A DNA stretch of 64,000 bases from Rhizobacter sp. Root1238. GTDB taxonomy: Bacteria > Pseudomonadota > Gammaproteobacteria > Burkholderiales > Burkholderiaceae_C. Shown here one piece after another: positions 8,797-17,491 of the stretch. The stretch covers positions 1 through 64,000 of the forward strand of contig NZ_LMDM01000050.1 in the NCBI RefSeq assembly GCF_001425825.1, in the 5' to 3' direction. Within the stretch, counting starts at the first letter, position 1; each line of letters begins with the position of its first letter. The notes beneath the pieces were generated by a model. That model was not told where the DNA came from and did not search any database. It saw nothing but the letters and a program-made list of their open reading frames with translations. The translations under genes and the position numbers were made by a program.

Positions 8797-10117
8797 GCGT
8801 GGCGAGGGTGGACTGGTACAGCGAGGGCGCGCGCGGTGGCGCGAAGGCGGCGGCATGGCCGTGCATGAAACGGCCGAGCAGCGTGAAGACGAACAGGAAG
8901 AACACGACGATGTCGGGCTCGAAGTTGTACGGCAGGAAGAACGCGCAGACGGTGAAGCCGATCAGCACCGACCACTGGCTGCGGTGCACCCACAGCCCCG
9001 ACAGCATGCCGGCGATCGACACCAGGAAGACGGTGCCGATCGGCAGCCCCATGTCGAAGAACAGCGCGAGGAAGCTGTTCTCGACGTTGTAGAGCGTGCC
9101 GCCGAACAGCGCCGCGCGCGCGCCGACCGTGCCCTTCGGGTAGCCGAGCCAGGCATAGTCGTTCAGCGATTCGATCGCCATCACGAAGGACTTGTGGTGG
9201 CCGACCATCGATGGGTCGGTGCCGCTGGCGTTGAGCAGCGCCCAGCGGGTGACGGCGCCGTCGCTGTAGCTGTCGAGCAGCAGCAGCGCGACGCCCATCA
9301 GCGCGATCGAGACCGCGCCGGCCAGCACCATGCGCGTCAGGTTGGCCGGGCTGAACAGCACGCTGCCCGGCACGCAGGCGAGCACCAGCGCGGCGGTGCC
9401 CAGCATGATCGCGAGCCAGCTGCTGCGCGAGAAGGTGAGGGCGACCGCCAGCAGCGCGAACACCAGCGCGGCCACCACCACGACGCTCGGCAGCGGCCGC
9501 GGCTTGCGCGAGAACAGCACGCCGCCGACCAGCAGCGCATACAGCCCGAGCGCGAGGCCGAGCGAGTTCGGCCCGGTGGCCGGCAGGCCCATGCGCAGCC
9601 AGGTGCCGCCGGCGATGTACCAGGCGCTCGCGAGCGGGCCGGTGCCGGTGTCGTCGCCCATCAGCGTGCGCAGCAGCCGCGGGCTGAGTTCGACCGCGGC
9701 GAAGATGCCGAACGCGGTGAACACCACCAGCAGGCCGCACCAGAAGCTCATGCGCAGCAGCGCGCGCACGTCGTCGTCGCTCGCGCGCAGCACGATGCCT
9801 TCGAGCGCCACCGCGAACAGCAGCGGCAGCAGGTAGATGCGGGCGTAGTACAGGCCGGGGATGTGGCGGTCGTCGAACGCGGCGACGAACACCGTCGCCG
9901 AGATCGCCGCGATGCACAGCAGCGCCCACAGGTAGAAGCCGCGTGCCTTGAAGACATCGGTGCGGCTGATCGCGAACAGCACCAGCAGCAGCAGCAGCCC
10001 GTCGCGCAGCGGCGGGATCAGGTTGGGCACGTGGGCCATGCTCAGCAGCGTCTTGCCGAACTGCGACAGCAGCGAGACAAACGCAATCAGGCAGAGGAGG
10101 CGGCCGGCCGCTCTCAT
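8783..10117 (-). CDS. O-antigen ligase/polymerase-like membrane protein (Wzy_C type)
   Basis: A 444-residue polytopic inner-membrane protein with about ten to twelve hydrophobic helices. The long periplasmic loop in the second half contains VGHHKSFVMAIESLNDYAWLG-type sequence and GTLYNVENSFLALFFDMGLP; the N-x2-NSFL-like segment is typical of Wzy/WaaL family proteins. A FSRSSWLAIMLG stretch matches the conserved SRSxW region. In a Wzx/Wzy-type EPS locus the role would be polymerisation of repeat units in the periplasm. I chose the ATG at 10117, just after the stop of the GT2 gene at 10128; the frame continues upstream only as a shadow. Ligase and polymerase cannot be told apart by sequence; the EPS context favours polymerase. 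Confidence 0.85.
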   Translation of the reverse strand: MRAAGRLLCLIAFVSLLSQFGKTLLSMAHVPNLIPPLRDGLLLLLVLFAISRTDVFKARGFYLWALLCIAAISATVFVAAFDDRHIPGLYYARIYLLPLLFAVALEGIVLRASDDDVRALLRMSFWCGLLVVFTAFGIFAAVELSPRLLRTLMGDDTGTGPLASAWYIAGGTWLRMGLPATGPNSLGLALGLYALLVGGVLFSRKPRPLPSVVVVAALVFALLAVALTFSRSSWLAIMLGTAALVLACVPGSVLFSPANLTRMVLAGAVSIALMGVALLLLDSYSDGAVTRWALLNASGTDPSMVGHHKSFVMAIESLNDYAWLGYPKGTVGARAALFGGTLYNVENSFLALFFDMGLPIGTVFLVSIAGMLSGLWVHRSQWSVLIGFTVCAFFLPYNFEPDIVVFFLFVFTLLGRFMHGHAAAFAPPRAPSLYQSTLATHELA

Positions 10118-10127
10118 GGTTCGCCCC

Positions 10128-11093
10128 TCATCGCGCCACCACCGGCGTCTGCTTCCACCACGCGGCGAACGACTGCCGCGCGGCCTGGAAATAGCCGTTG
10201 CGCTTGTCGCGCTGCAGTGCGCGGCGCTCGGGGTTGCCCGACACCACCGCACGGCCGGCGTGCGCCAGCGCCTTGGCCGAGAACACCAGGCCGAGCGACA
10301 GCGCCAGCCTCGAGGCCGCGCCGCGCCCGAAATGCTTGGTGACGAACAGCAGGTACGAGCGCAGCGTGCGCAGCACCGTCGCGCGGCCGGCCCAGGCCTT
10401 GCCGGCGCCTTCGTAGTGCGTGACCGTCACGTCGGCGCGGTAGCTGGCGCGCAGCCCGAGCTGGCGCACGCGGCGGCCGTAGTCGACGTCTTCGCAGTAC
10501 ATGAAGAAGGCGTCGTCGAGGCCGCCCAGCCGTTCCCACACCTCGCGCCGCGTGGCCAGGCAGGCGCCCGACACCCAGTCGACCGACGGGTTCGACAGCG
10601 CGTAGAAGCCGGGCCGGGTCTGCACGCGGCGAAACACGTCGGGCGTGCGCCATTGCTTCTCGAGCCCGAGCCACGACAGCGCGATGCGCACCGGCGTGTG
10701 TTCGAAGCCGACCGAGAACTGCAGGCGCCCGTCGCCGTACACCATGTGGCAGCCGGCGACGCCGACTTCCGGCTGCAGCGCCTCGTCGACGAGGCCGTCG
10801 AGGTTGCCGTCGCAGCGGGTGTCGTTGTTCAGCAGCAGCAGGACCTGGCCGCGGGCCTCGCGCGCGGCGCGGTTGTTGCCGCCGGTGAAGCCGAGGTTCT
10901 CGGTCGATTCGATGTAGCGGATGTCGGGCCGCGTGCGCAGGAAGGCCTGGCTGCCGTCGACCGACGCGTTGTCGATCACGATCACCTCGACGCTGTGGCG
11001 CACGAAGGCCGCGCGCACGGTGTCCAGGCATTCGGGCAGGAAGCGCAGGCCGTTGTAGTTGACGATGACGACGGAAACGTCGGGCGGGTTCAT
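10128..11093 (-). CDS. GT2 family glycosyltransferase
   Basis: A 321-residue inverting GT-A glycosyltransferase. The N-terminus is VSVVIVNYNGLRFLPECLDT, the nucleotide-sugar strand. It is followed by VIVIDNASVDGS near residue 38, LGFTGGNNRAAREARG near 66 with LLLLNNDTR (the DXD-like metal site) near 84, and an acceptor region VSGACLATRREVWERLGGLD with FFMYCEDVDYGRRVRQLG near 195-215, the ED motif of the family. This is the rhamnosyltransferase-like WcaA/RfbF branch. The C-terminus has a hydrophobic helix-like stretch (residues 255-285). It sits 33 bases after epsI and just before the polymerase gene. Acceptor and sugar are unknown. Confidence 0.9.
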   Translation of the reverse strand: MNPPDVSVVIVNYNGLRFLPECLDTVRAAFVRHSVEVIVIDNASVDGSQAFLRTRPDIRYIESTENLGFTGGNNRAAREARGQVLLLLNNDTRCDGNLDGLVDEALQPEVGVAGCHMVYGDGRLQFSVGFEHTPVRIALSWLGLEKQWRTPDVFRRVQTRPGFYALSNPSVDWVSGACLATRREVWERLGGLDDAFFMYCEDVDYGRRVRQLGLRASYRADVTVTHYEGAGKAWAGRATVLRTLRSYLLFVTKHFGRGAASRLALSLGLVFSAKALAHAGRAVVSGNPERRALQRDKRNGYFQAARQSFAAWWKQTPVVAR

Positions 11094-11125
11094 GGCGGTC
11101 GCAGGCAGGTTCGGCCGGGATCGGT

Positions 11126-11926
11126 TCAGGGCGCCGTGGCGGCGACGCTGGCGTCGGCCGGGCTCTGCGACGGGCTCACCGGGCCGATCAGGAAGCGCCG
11201 CGTGCGCGGGTCGACCGACTGCAGCAGGTCGGCCATGAAGCGCTCCTGCATCTGGTAGGCCGGGGCGGTGTCGGTCGCGATGGTCGACACGCGGAACAGC
11301 AGGCCGTCCGGGATCCAGCCGCGCAGGCCCTGCTTCAGGCGCGAGACCTGCTGCTGCATGCCGGACGGGATCACGTCGTCGCCGACGCGCATCCAGTAGC
11401 TGATGGGCTCGCTGCGCGCGCCGAGGCTGGCGAGCAGCCGCTGCACCGGCACGCGGGTCGCGTCGGCCTGGAGCGCGGCATGGCCGCCGCCGCGGATCTG
11501 GAAGCCCTGCGCCACGTAGCAGACCTCGGGGCGGTGCAGTTCGAGCTCGCCGGCCTGCGCCGCACCGTAGGCGATCGACAGCATCACCCGTTCGCCGGTC
11601 GGGCCGATGTAGGTGCGCGTCAGCGTCTGCGCATACAGCGTGTTCAGCAGCGCGACCTGCTGCGGGTTGATGACCTGCGCGACCGTGCCGTTGTCGACCC
11701 GCCAGCCGGCGAACGCGCGCGGGATCGCGGTCTCGAGCTTCAGGTCGCTGCTGAGCGCGGCCAGCCGTGCGCGCGGCGTGACAGCCTGTGCCAGCACCAC
11801 GGCGCCCAGCATCAGCACCAGCACCGCGGCGGCCCGCCTCCAACTCGGGACGAATGTCGTGCTCACTGGAGTACCTGCGTGCTGCGCACGGCGGTATTCG
11901 CCCTTGGAGCGGTCCGGCGGGCTCAT
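11126..11926 (-). CDS. epsI: EpsI family exosortase-associated protein
   Basis: A 266-residue EpsI-type protein, found next to exosortases in EPS loci. It has one N-terminal membrane anchor (AAAVLVLMLGAVVLAQAV, residues 32-49) and a periplasmic domain with the family features IPRAFAGWRVD, RTYIGPTGERVMLSIAYG, HRPEVCYVAQGFQI (the conserved HxPExCYxxxG) and YWMRVGDDV. EpsI proteins are thought to work with exosortase in processing or polymer export; the mechanism is not established. The ATG at 11926 overlaps the xrtB stop by four bases. A GTG at 11866 would remove 20 residues (reading PPDRSKGEYRRAQHAGTPV) that look like translated intergenic repeat rather than protein, so the true start may be the GTG. 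Confidence 0.88.
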   Translation of the reverse strand: MSPPDRSKGEYRRAQHAGTPVSTTFVPSWRRAAAVLVLMLGAVVLAQAVTPRARLAALSSDLKLETAIPRAFAGWRVDNGTVAQVINPQQVALLNTLYAQTLTRTYIGPTGERVMLSIAYGAAQAGELELHRPEVCYVAQGFQIRGGGHAALQADATRVPVQRLLASLGARSEPISYWMRVGDDVIPSGMQQQVSRLKQGLRGWIPDGLLFRVSTIATDTAPAYQMQERFMADLLQSVDPRTRRFLIGPVSPSQSPADASVAATAP

Positions 11927-12765
11927 GCCGCCGCCTTGTGCCGCACGCCGAGCCGCAGCAGCGAATCGGCGCCGGTGATCAGCAGCAGCGCGGCCATGAA
12001 CAGCACCAGCCCGGCGAAGCCGTGCAGGAAGCCCTGGCCGGCCTCGTCGCCGAAGTGGTAGGTGATCAGCGTCAGCACCATCACGCGGATCACGTTGGCG
12101 CAGAAGCTGATCGGCACGATCAGGATCGCGAGCGCCACGTTGCGGAACACCGAGGCATGCCGCACCAGGTTCAGGTACAGCAGCCCGAGCGCCTCGAGCG
12201 TGAACAAGGTGTGCAGCCCGGCGCAGGCATCGGCCACCAGCAGCTGGTACTGGCCGATCTGCAGGATCACGCCGGTGCGGCTGATCGGGTAGCCGATGCG
12301 GTACAGGATGTTCTCGGCGACGTACGACACCGCGAGCTTCATCGGCTGCGTCAGCGCATCGACCACCGTGCCCGGCAGCGGGATCATGAACAGCATGAAG
12401 AAGAGCGGGAACCACATCCGCTTCAGCGCACCGGGGCCGCGCAGCAGCAGCACCAGGCCGACCAGCATCCACAGCAGCGAGCCGATCTCGAGGATCAGGA
12501 TGCCCTGCGAGCGGCCGAGCGCATACGACAGCGTGCCCACCGCGAGCAGCGGCCAGGCGATGAGCGGCCGCGGGCGGTCGCCGGGCATCGACATCGCGGC
12601 CGGCCAGGCGCGCACCAGCAGCCAGATCGAGATGCCGAGCACGATCGGGCCGTGGCCCTGCTCGTCGGTGCGCCAGATGCCGTTCAGCAGGTCGAAGAAG
12701 CTCGGGCCGTACATCGCCACCAGGCCCGCCGCCGGCAACAGCCATGGCGTCAGCCAGGCTGCCAT
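11923..12765 (-). CDS. xrtB: Exosortase B
   Basis: An eight-or-so-helix inner-membrane cysteine transpeptidase that cleaves and anchors PEP-CTERM proteins. The exosortase catalytic residues are all present: Cys in VADACAGLHTLF, Arg in CANVIRVMVL and His in GFLHGFAGLV (residues 181, 227 and 248 from the ATG I use). FFDLLNGIWRTDEQGHGPIV near the N-terminus is typical of type B enzymes. The frame is open to an ATG at 12849, but the extra 28 residues are proline-rich translation of a palindromic intergenic repeat, so I prefer the ATG at 12765. It lies directly behind the epsG kinase and in front of epsI, the standard EpsG-EpsH-EpsI order. No PEP-CTERM substrate gene is visible in this window. Confidence 0.92.
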   Translation of the reverse strand: MAAWLTPWLLPAAGLVAMYGPSFFDLLNGIWRTDEQGHGPIVLGISIWLLVRAWPAAMSMPGDRPRPLIAWPLLAVGTLSYALGRSQGILILEIGSLLWMLVGLVLLLRGPGALKRMWFPLFFMLFMIPLPGTVVDALTQPMKLAVSYVAENILYRIGYPISRTGVILQIGQYQLLVADACAGLHTLFTLEALGLLYLNLVRHASVFRNVALAILIVPISFCANVIRVMVLTLITYHFGDEAGQGFLHGFAGLVLFMAALLLITGADSLLRLGVRHKAAA

Positions 12766-12850
12766 CGAGCGGCCGCCGTGGAACCGGCTTTGCCGGGCCA
12801 CTGGCGGCGCCCCCTCGGAGGGAGGCGCGAAGCGCTTCGGGGGGGTCATG
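12766..12850 (-). repeat. Palindromic intergenic repeat between epsG and xrtB
   Basis: This short spacer includes a self-complementary cgaagcgcttcg (12828-12839) beside G-runs and C-runs and a second imperfect pair around ccccctcggaggg. It looks like the proline/glycine-rich intergenic repeats that recur in Comamonadaceae and relatives, and it reads open in frame with xrtB. Family membership is from memory; only one full copy is visible here. Confidence 0.4.
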
Positions 12851-13807
12851 TCAATAATCGTTGAGGACGACGCCGGCGAGCTTGGCGGGGCTCTCGGCGA
12901 GGCTGGTGACCAGGTCCTGCAGGCCGTTCATGTGGCACTGGTTCTTGCGCGCGATCGCCAGCGCCGAGCCGCAGCGCGCCGCGATCACGCCGGCGTCGGC
13001 GCCGTACGACGCGGCCGGCGTGTCGACCAGCACATGGTCGAACTTCGACAGCAGCTCGCGCAGCAGCAGCTTGAAGGCCGGCCGCTCGACCAGCTCCAGC
13101 GGGTTCGGCGGCGTCACGCCGACCGGCAGCAGGAACAGGCTGGGCAGGTCGGGCACCTGGTGGATGACGTTGGTTTCCTTGCGGCCGCTCAGCACGTTCG
13201 ACAGGCCGGCGCCGTTGGGCACCGCGAACACCTCGTGCTGGCGCGGGCCGCGCATGTCGGCATCGACCAGCAGCGTGCGCCCGCCCAGCTGCGCCAGCGT
13301 GACCGCCAGGTTGGCCGCGAAGAAGGTCTTGCCGTCGCCCGCCTCGGGGCTGACGACGGCCAGCGCGCGCTTCGGCTCGTTGGCCGAGAACAGCCGCATC
13401 ATCAGCTGGCTGCGGATCGCGCGGAACGATTCGGCCTGCTGGCTGAACGGCTGCACCGCGGCGACGAGCTCGCGGCTCAGGTCGCGCCGTTCCTCGGGCG
13501 CATAGGGGTAGTGGAACTGCTGCGACAGCGCATACAGCACGTCGTCGTCGCTCGCGAAGCCGAGCGCCACCGCCGCCTCGCCGAAGCGCAGCCGGTGCTG
13601 GCGCTGGTAGGCCAGCACCGTCTCGACCTGCTGCGACGACAGGTTCTTCAGGTCGGCAATGATGTCGCCGATGCTGCGGTCGTGCAGTTGCTGGCCGCCG
13701 CCCTGGTAGGCGCCGTCGACGGCCTCCGCGCTGCCGTTGCCGTTGAGGCCGTTCGCGCCGCGCGCGCCGCCGCCGAAGCCGGCCATTCCGTCTCTCATGT
13801 TGGCCAT
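12851..13807 (-). CDS. epsG: EpsG chain-length determinant tyrosine kinase-like ATPase
   Basis: A 318-residue BY-kinase-type cytoplasmic ATPase that partners the Wzz-like EpsF protein to control polymer length. The N-terminal 40 residues are glycine-rich and disordered; residues about 45-110 resemble a GspE N-terminal/MshEN-like fold (GDIIADLKNLSSQQVETVLA, FGEAAVALGF). The kinase core has Walker A SPEAGDGKTFFAANLA near residue 152, Walker A' LLVDADMRGPR near 178 and Walker B HVLVDTPA near 255. Only a single tyrosine ends the chain (LNDY), unlike the multi-Tyr clusters of enterobacterial Wzc, so tail phosphorylation would be minimal. It starts three bases after epsF. Confidence 0.92.
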   Translation of the reverse strand: MANMRDGMAGFGGGARGANGLNGNGSAEAVDGAYQGGGQQLHDRSIGDIIADLKNLSSQQVETVLAYQRQHRLRFGEAAVALGFASDDDVLYALSQQFHYPYAPEERRDLSRELVAAVQPFSQQAESFRAIRSQLMMRLFSANEPKRALAVVSPEAGDGKTFFAANLAVTLAQLGGRTLLVDADMRGPRQHEVFAVPNGAGLSNVLSGRKETNVIHQVPDLPSLFLLPVGVTPPNPLELVERPAFKLLLRELLSKFDHVLVDTPAASYGADAGVIAARCGSALAIARKNQCHMNGLQDLVTSLAESPAKLAGVVLNDY

Positions 13808-13810
13808 GGT

Positions 13811-15268
13811 TCAGCGCCCCCGCGTGCCGTTGGCGACGGCCAGTTTCGAAGAGGCTCCCGGCAGCCGCGCCAGCACCCGTTTCGGCAGCACGAAGCGCTG
13901 CTTGCCGCCGAGCAGCCGACGGCGCATCGGCTGCGGAATGCTGCCGATCACCGGCAGGCCGATCGTGCGCACCAGGTCTTCCGGGCTGCGCACGCGGCGG
14001 TCGATCAGCTCGCGCAGCAGCGCGATGCCCACCGCCAGCATGCCGCCGAGGAACACCGCGACCAGCATGTTCAGCAGCAGCCGCGGCGACGAAGGCCGGG
14101 CCGGCTCCGACGCGCGCGTCAGGATCGAGATGTTGGTCTGGTTGTTCTGGCTCTCCAGGCTGGTCTGCGTCAGGCGCGCGCCGACGGCGTCGTAGGCGCG
14201 CTGCGCGGCCTCGAGGTCGCGCTGCAGCACCTGCGATTCGTCGCGCTGGTCCTTCAGCCTCAGCACCTTGGTGCGCTGGGCTTCGAGCGCGGCGCGCACA
14301 TCGGCCTCGCGCGCCTTGTTGATGTTGTTGTTGACGCCCATGCTGCTGCTGACGCGGCGCACCTCGGCGTCGTAGCGCGAGCGCAGCTCGTTGATGTTGG
14401 CCTTCAGCTCCAGCACCTGCGGGTTGGCATCGCCGAGGCGCGTACCGAGCTGCTGCAGCTGGGCTTCCTGGCGCGACAGGTCGGCCCGCAGCCCGGCCAC
14501 CACCGGGTTGTTGATCACGTCGGGCAGCTGGTTCGGCGATATCGCGGCCTGCTGCTGGCGGCTGGTCGATTCGGCGCTCAGCGCCTGCATCGTGATCAGC
14601 TGCGTCGACAGGTCGTTCAGCTTCGCGTTCTCGACGTCGAAGCGCTCGTCGGTCGACACCAGGCCCTTTTCCTTCTGGTAGGTCGACAGCCTGGCCTGCG
14701 CCTTCTCGAGCGATTCGCGCAGTTCCTTCGCGCGGCTGTCGAAGAAGCTGCTGTACTGCTTGGCCGGGTCGACGCGCAGGTCGAGGTTGGTGTCGATGTA
14801 GGCCTGCACGAAGGCGTTGGCCAGCGCGGCGCTGAACTTCGGATCGGGCGAGGTGTAGCTGACGTTCAGCACGTTGCTCTCGCGCGAGGGCTTCACGTCG
14901 AGGTGCTTCTGCAGCGCCTCGGCCAGCCAGGCCTCGAACTCGCCGGCACCGTCGGTGGCATCGAGCCACTTCGCGCGGCTCTCGGCGTTCTGGTTCAGCT
15001 TCATGTCGCGCACCACGCGCTGGGCCACGCGGTCGCTGGTGATGATGTCGACCTGGGTCGACATGTAGCCCGGCGTCATCATGCCGGCCAGCACCATGCC
15101 GGCGATCGGGTCGGGCGACTTGACGTCGATCACCAGCGCAGCGCTGGCGGTGTACTTCTTCGGCAGCAGCAGGCTCAGCGCCAGCGCGGTGCCGAGGGTC
15201 AGCAACAGCATCGCGAGCGCCGCTTTCCAGCGGGCCCGCAGGATGGACATGAATTGCGAGAAGGACAT
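13811..15268 (-). CDS. epsF: EpsF chain-length determinant (Wzz domain) protein
   Basis: A 485-residue inner-membrane polysaccharide co-polymerase. The Wzz domain begins at the N-terminus (FMSILRARWKAALAMLLLTL, first membrane helix at residues 16-35) and the second helix is near 400 (LLLNMLVAVFLGGMLAVGIA). Between them is a long periplasmic coiled-coil region (about 170-370) rich in Gln, Arg and Leu heptads. After the second helix it has SPEDLVRTIGLPVIGSIP, the conserved cytoplasmic segment linking to the kinase, here encoded separately by epsG. It should set polymer length and link the inner-membrane polymerase to the EpsE outer-membrane channel. Length and order match XrtB-linked EPS loci. 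Confidence 0.93.
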   Translation of the reverse strand: MSFSQFMSILRARWKAALAMLLLTLGTALALSLLLPKKYTASAALVIDVKSPDPIAGMVLAGMMTPGYMSTQVDIITSDRVAQRVVRDMKLNQNAESRAKWLDATDGAGEFEAWLAEALQKHLDVKPSRESNVLNVSYTSPDPKFSAALANAFVQAYIDTNLDLRVDPAKQYSSFFDSRAKELRESLEKAQARLSTYQKEKGLVSTDERFDVENAKLNDLSTQLITMQALSAESTSRQQQAAISPNQLPDVINNPVVAGLRADLSRQEAQLQQLGTRLGDANPQVLELKANINELRSRYDAEVRRVSSSMGVNNNINKAREADVRAALEAQRTKVLRLKDQRDESQVLQRDLEAAQRAYDAVGARLTQTSLESQNNQTNISILTRASEPARPSSPRLLLNMLVAVFLGGMLAVGIALLRELIDRRVRSPEDLVRTIGLPVIGSIPQPMRRRLLGGKQRFVLPKRVLARLPGASSKLAVANGTRGR

Positions 15269-15307
15269 GGGCGAGGCTCGCAGCGGTAGGTTGTTATGGG
15301 GTTCCGG

Positions 15308-16228
15308 TCAGAACAGGCTTTCGCGGATGTAGATCACGTCGCCGTTCTGCAGCGCGTCGTTCATCCCGGGCTGCAGTTCCTCGACGCGGCCTTCGCCGTT
15401 GCGCCGGTGCACGCGCAGCCCGCGCGTGGTGCCGCGCTGGGTCAGGCCGCCGCCACTGGCGAGCGCCTGCATCAGCGTCATGTTGCTCTCGAGGCGGATC
15501 GCGCCGGGGCGTTGCACTTCGCCATAGATGTAAACGGTGGGCATGCGCTCGACGTAGATCGTGTCGCCGTTGAGCACCACCGGATCCTGGCTCTGTGCGC
15601 CGTTTGCAAATAGTGCGGCAATATCGACCTGAAGGCGGTACGGCTGGCCATTGCGGATACCGGTCAAGATGACAACATCGCTGCCCCCCGGTGCAATGCC
15701 GCCGGCCTGCGCGAGCAGCTCGCTCAGGCGCATGCCGCTGACGTCGATCGGGAAGCGGCCCGGGCGATTCACCATGCCGAGCGCCGAAGCCTGGTTGCCG
15801 CGCACCTGCGTCACCAGCACCGTCACCTGCGGCTGCTTGACGAAATTGCCGGTGCGCAGGCCGTCGGCCAGCGCCTTCTCGACCTGCGGCACCGTGAGGC
15901 CGCCGACCGTCACCTGGCCGAGCAGCGGAAAGCTGATCTGGCCGGTGTCGGAGACGCGGGTCTCGATCGCGAGGTCGGGGTTCTGGTACACCGCGACGCG
16001 CAGCACGTCGCCGGCACCGATCAGGTACTCGCGCTGCCGGTTGTCCAGCGGCACCGGCGGGGCGTTGCCGCTCACGACGGCGGCGGTGGTGGCCGGTGCC
16101 GCGGGCGCCGTCTGCGCGTGCGCGAGCGGGGCGGCCAGCGCAAGTGCAGCGAGCGCGACGGCGGTGACGGCTGCGGTCGCGCGTTGGGCAGGGCGTTTGA
16201 TCGTCATGGCGGTCGGCAGTTTTTTCAT
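15308..16228 (-). CDS. epsE: EpsE polysaccharide export protein (Wza family)
   Basis: A 306-residue polysaccharide export (Poly_export/SLBB) protein. A signal peptide (residues 1-38, ending AHAQ) has no lipobox cysteine. The export domain begins YLIGAGDVLRVAVYQNPDLA near residue 68 and continues with SDTGQISFPLLGQV; two SLBB domains follow (GMVNRPGRFPIDVSGMRLSE near 150 and VYIYGEVQRPGAIRLESNMT near 235). It should form the periplasmic/outer-membrane exit channel for the polymer, docking with EpsF. The start at 16228 overlaps the epsD stop by one base; a second ATG seven codons downstream is an alternative. No outer-membrane helix like that of E. coli Wza is obvious. Confidence 0.92.
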   Translation of the reverse strand: MKKLPTAMTIKRPAQRATAAVTAVALAALALAAPLAHAQTAPAAPATTAAVVSGNAPPVPLDNRQREYLIGAGDVLRVAVYQNPDLAIETRVSDTGQISFPLLGQVTVGGLTVPQVEKALADGLRTGNFVKQPQVTVLVTQVRGNQASALGMVNRPGRFPIDVSGMRLSELLAQAGGIAPGGSDVVILTGIRNGQPYRLQVDIAALFANGAQSQDPVVLNGDTIYVERMPTVYIYGEVQRPGAIRLESNMTLMQALASGGGLTQRGTTRGLRVHRRNGEGRVEELQPGMNDALQNGDVIYIRESLF

Positions 16229-17244
16229 CACTTCAGGTTGGAGAGTCCCTTGTTGACGGTCGATGCATCGAGCGCGGTGCCCGACGCGGCGGGGCTGGCC
16301 GCACTGGCGGCGGTGCTCGTCGCGGAGACCTCGGCGGTCGGTGTCGTGACCACCACCGGCGCCGGGCCGTCGGTCGGTGCCGGCTCGCCGGCGGCCTGCG
16401 CGAACTTGCCCTGGTATTCGATGCGGGCGGCGGCGCGCAGCTGCTTGAGCTGCTGGTCCACCACCTGGCGCTTGCGGTCGACCAGCAGGTACTGCTGGAT
16501 CGCGTTCTTCGCTTCTGCGGCGGCCAGCGGCGCCGGCTTCACCGACACGATGGTCAGGATGCGTGCGCCCAGCGGGCCGTTGATCACGTGCGACTGGCCT
16601 TCCTTCAGGGCGGCCATCGGCGCGGCCGCCTGCATCGGCAGTGCGTCGGCACCCTGCGTCAGCTGGCGCGTGCCGAAGCGCAACGCGGCGACGCGCAGCG
16701 CGGCGGCCACGTCGTCGGCATTCTTCGCGGCATCGATCTGCGGCTTCAGCGCCTGCTGCTGTGCCGGCGTCGCCTCGACGGCGGTTTCCACCAGCGTGTA
16801 GACGCGGCGCTGCGCGAACAGCTCCGGGTGCGCGCTGTAGTAGTCGCTGACCTCCTTCTCGGTCGGCACCGCGGCGCTCTCGGCCAGCCGCTCGGCATAG
16901 GCGCGCGCGAGGATGTCGCGGCGCGACGCCTCGATCGCCTGCACGACACGTGGATCGCGGTCGAGGCGCTGTTCGTTGGCGGCCTGCAGCGCGAGTTCCT
17001 GGTCGATCAGCGCGTCGAGCGTCTTGCGGCTCGCGGCCTCGACCTGTTCCGGCTTCAGCGGGCCCTGACGCTGCATCAGGAAGTTGATCTGGTGGACCGA
17101 GATCTCTTCCTTGTTGACCTTCGCCGCCACCTGCGTCGCACCCTCGCGTTTGCTGCCGCAGGCAGCCATCACGAGTGCGCAGCACAGCACGACGCCAGTG
17201 CGCAGAACGGGTCGGAACGGGATGGGCATGCGGGGTCCTGGCAA
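16228..17244 (-). CDS. epsD: EpsD family peptidyl-prolyl cis-trans isomerase lipoprotein
   Basis: A 338-residue SurA/parvulin-like lipoprotein at the head of the EPS operon. A lipoprotein signal ends LVMAACGSK, with the lipidated Cys at residue 29. The chaperone-like N-terminal helix region (AAKVNKEEISVHQINFLMQR) is followed by LDALIDQELALQAA and a parvulin-like segment with VVNGPLGA-type sequence (SHVINGPLGARILTIVSV near 218). The last 60 residues are Ala/Thr/Pro-rich and low complexity. It probably assists folding of an outer-membrane partner of the EPS machine, or of an exosortase substrate. ATGs at 17244 and 17229 are both possible; the first is listed. The 246-bp upstream region must hold the operon promoter. 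Confidence 0.85.
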   Translation of the reverse strand: MPGPRMPIPFRPVLRTGVVLCCALVMAACGSKREGATQVAAKVNKEEISVHQINFLMQRQGPLKPEQVEAASRKTLDALIDQELALQAANEQRLDRDPRVVQAIEASRRDILARAYAERLAESAAVPTEKEVSDYYSAHPELFAQRRVYTLVETAVEATPAQQQALKPQIDAAKNADDVAAALRVAALRFGTRQLTQGADALPMQAAAPMAALKEGQSHVINGPLGARILTIVSVKPAPLAAAEAKNAIQQYLLVDRKRQVVDQQLKQLRAAARIEYQGKFAQAAGEPAPTDGPAPVVVTTPTAEVSATSTAASAASPAASGTALDASTVNKGLSNLK

Positions 17245-17491
17245 GTAACTTCTCCTCGCGTGCCGCCCGTTGTCGTGATCGATTGAACACGACTCAGGGA
17301 AGGCACCAATATGACAAAAACAGAAACCGGTATGAGCAAGACTGATGCCTGTGTGACGCAGTGCACGGTGCCCGGTTGCAATTGCGGAGCTTGGTTACAC
17401 CCGGCGTGACGACGTGACGCCCCGGCAACCCCCTTGAATGGGTGGGGTTCCCCGACAATCGCCCGATCGCAAACGATGCAAGGGCTCGCGC
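17245..17491. other. Divergent intergenic region upstream of the EPS operon
   Basis: This 247-bp gap separates the minus-strand EPS operon from a plus-strand gene and is noticeably A/T-richer near 17287-17400. On the minus strand a ttgctc box and a later tcatat box are about 19 bases apart, a weak sigma-70-like candidate. I found no GG-N10-GC sigma-54 element and no strong operator. The operon promoter must lie here, but I cannot place it firmly. Confidence 0.3.

Noticed and set aside
17287-17460. A possible sigma-54 promoter for the EPS operon
   Set aside because: The closest GG...GC pair on the minus strand has 11 bases between instead of 10, so it does not meet the consensus.
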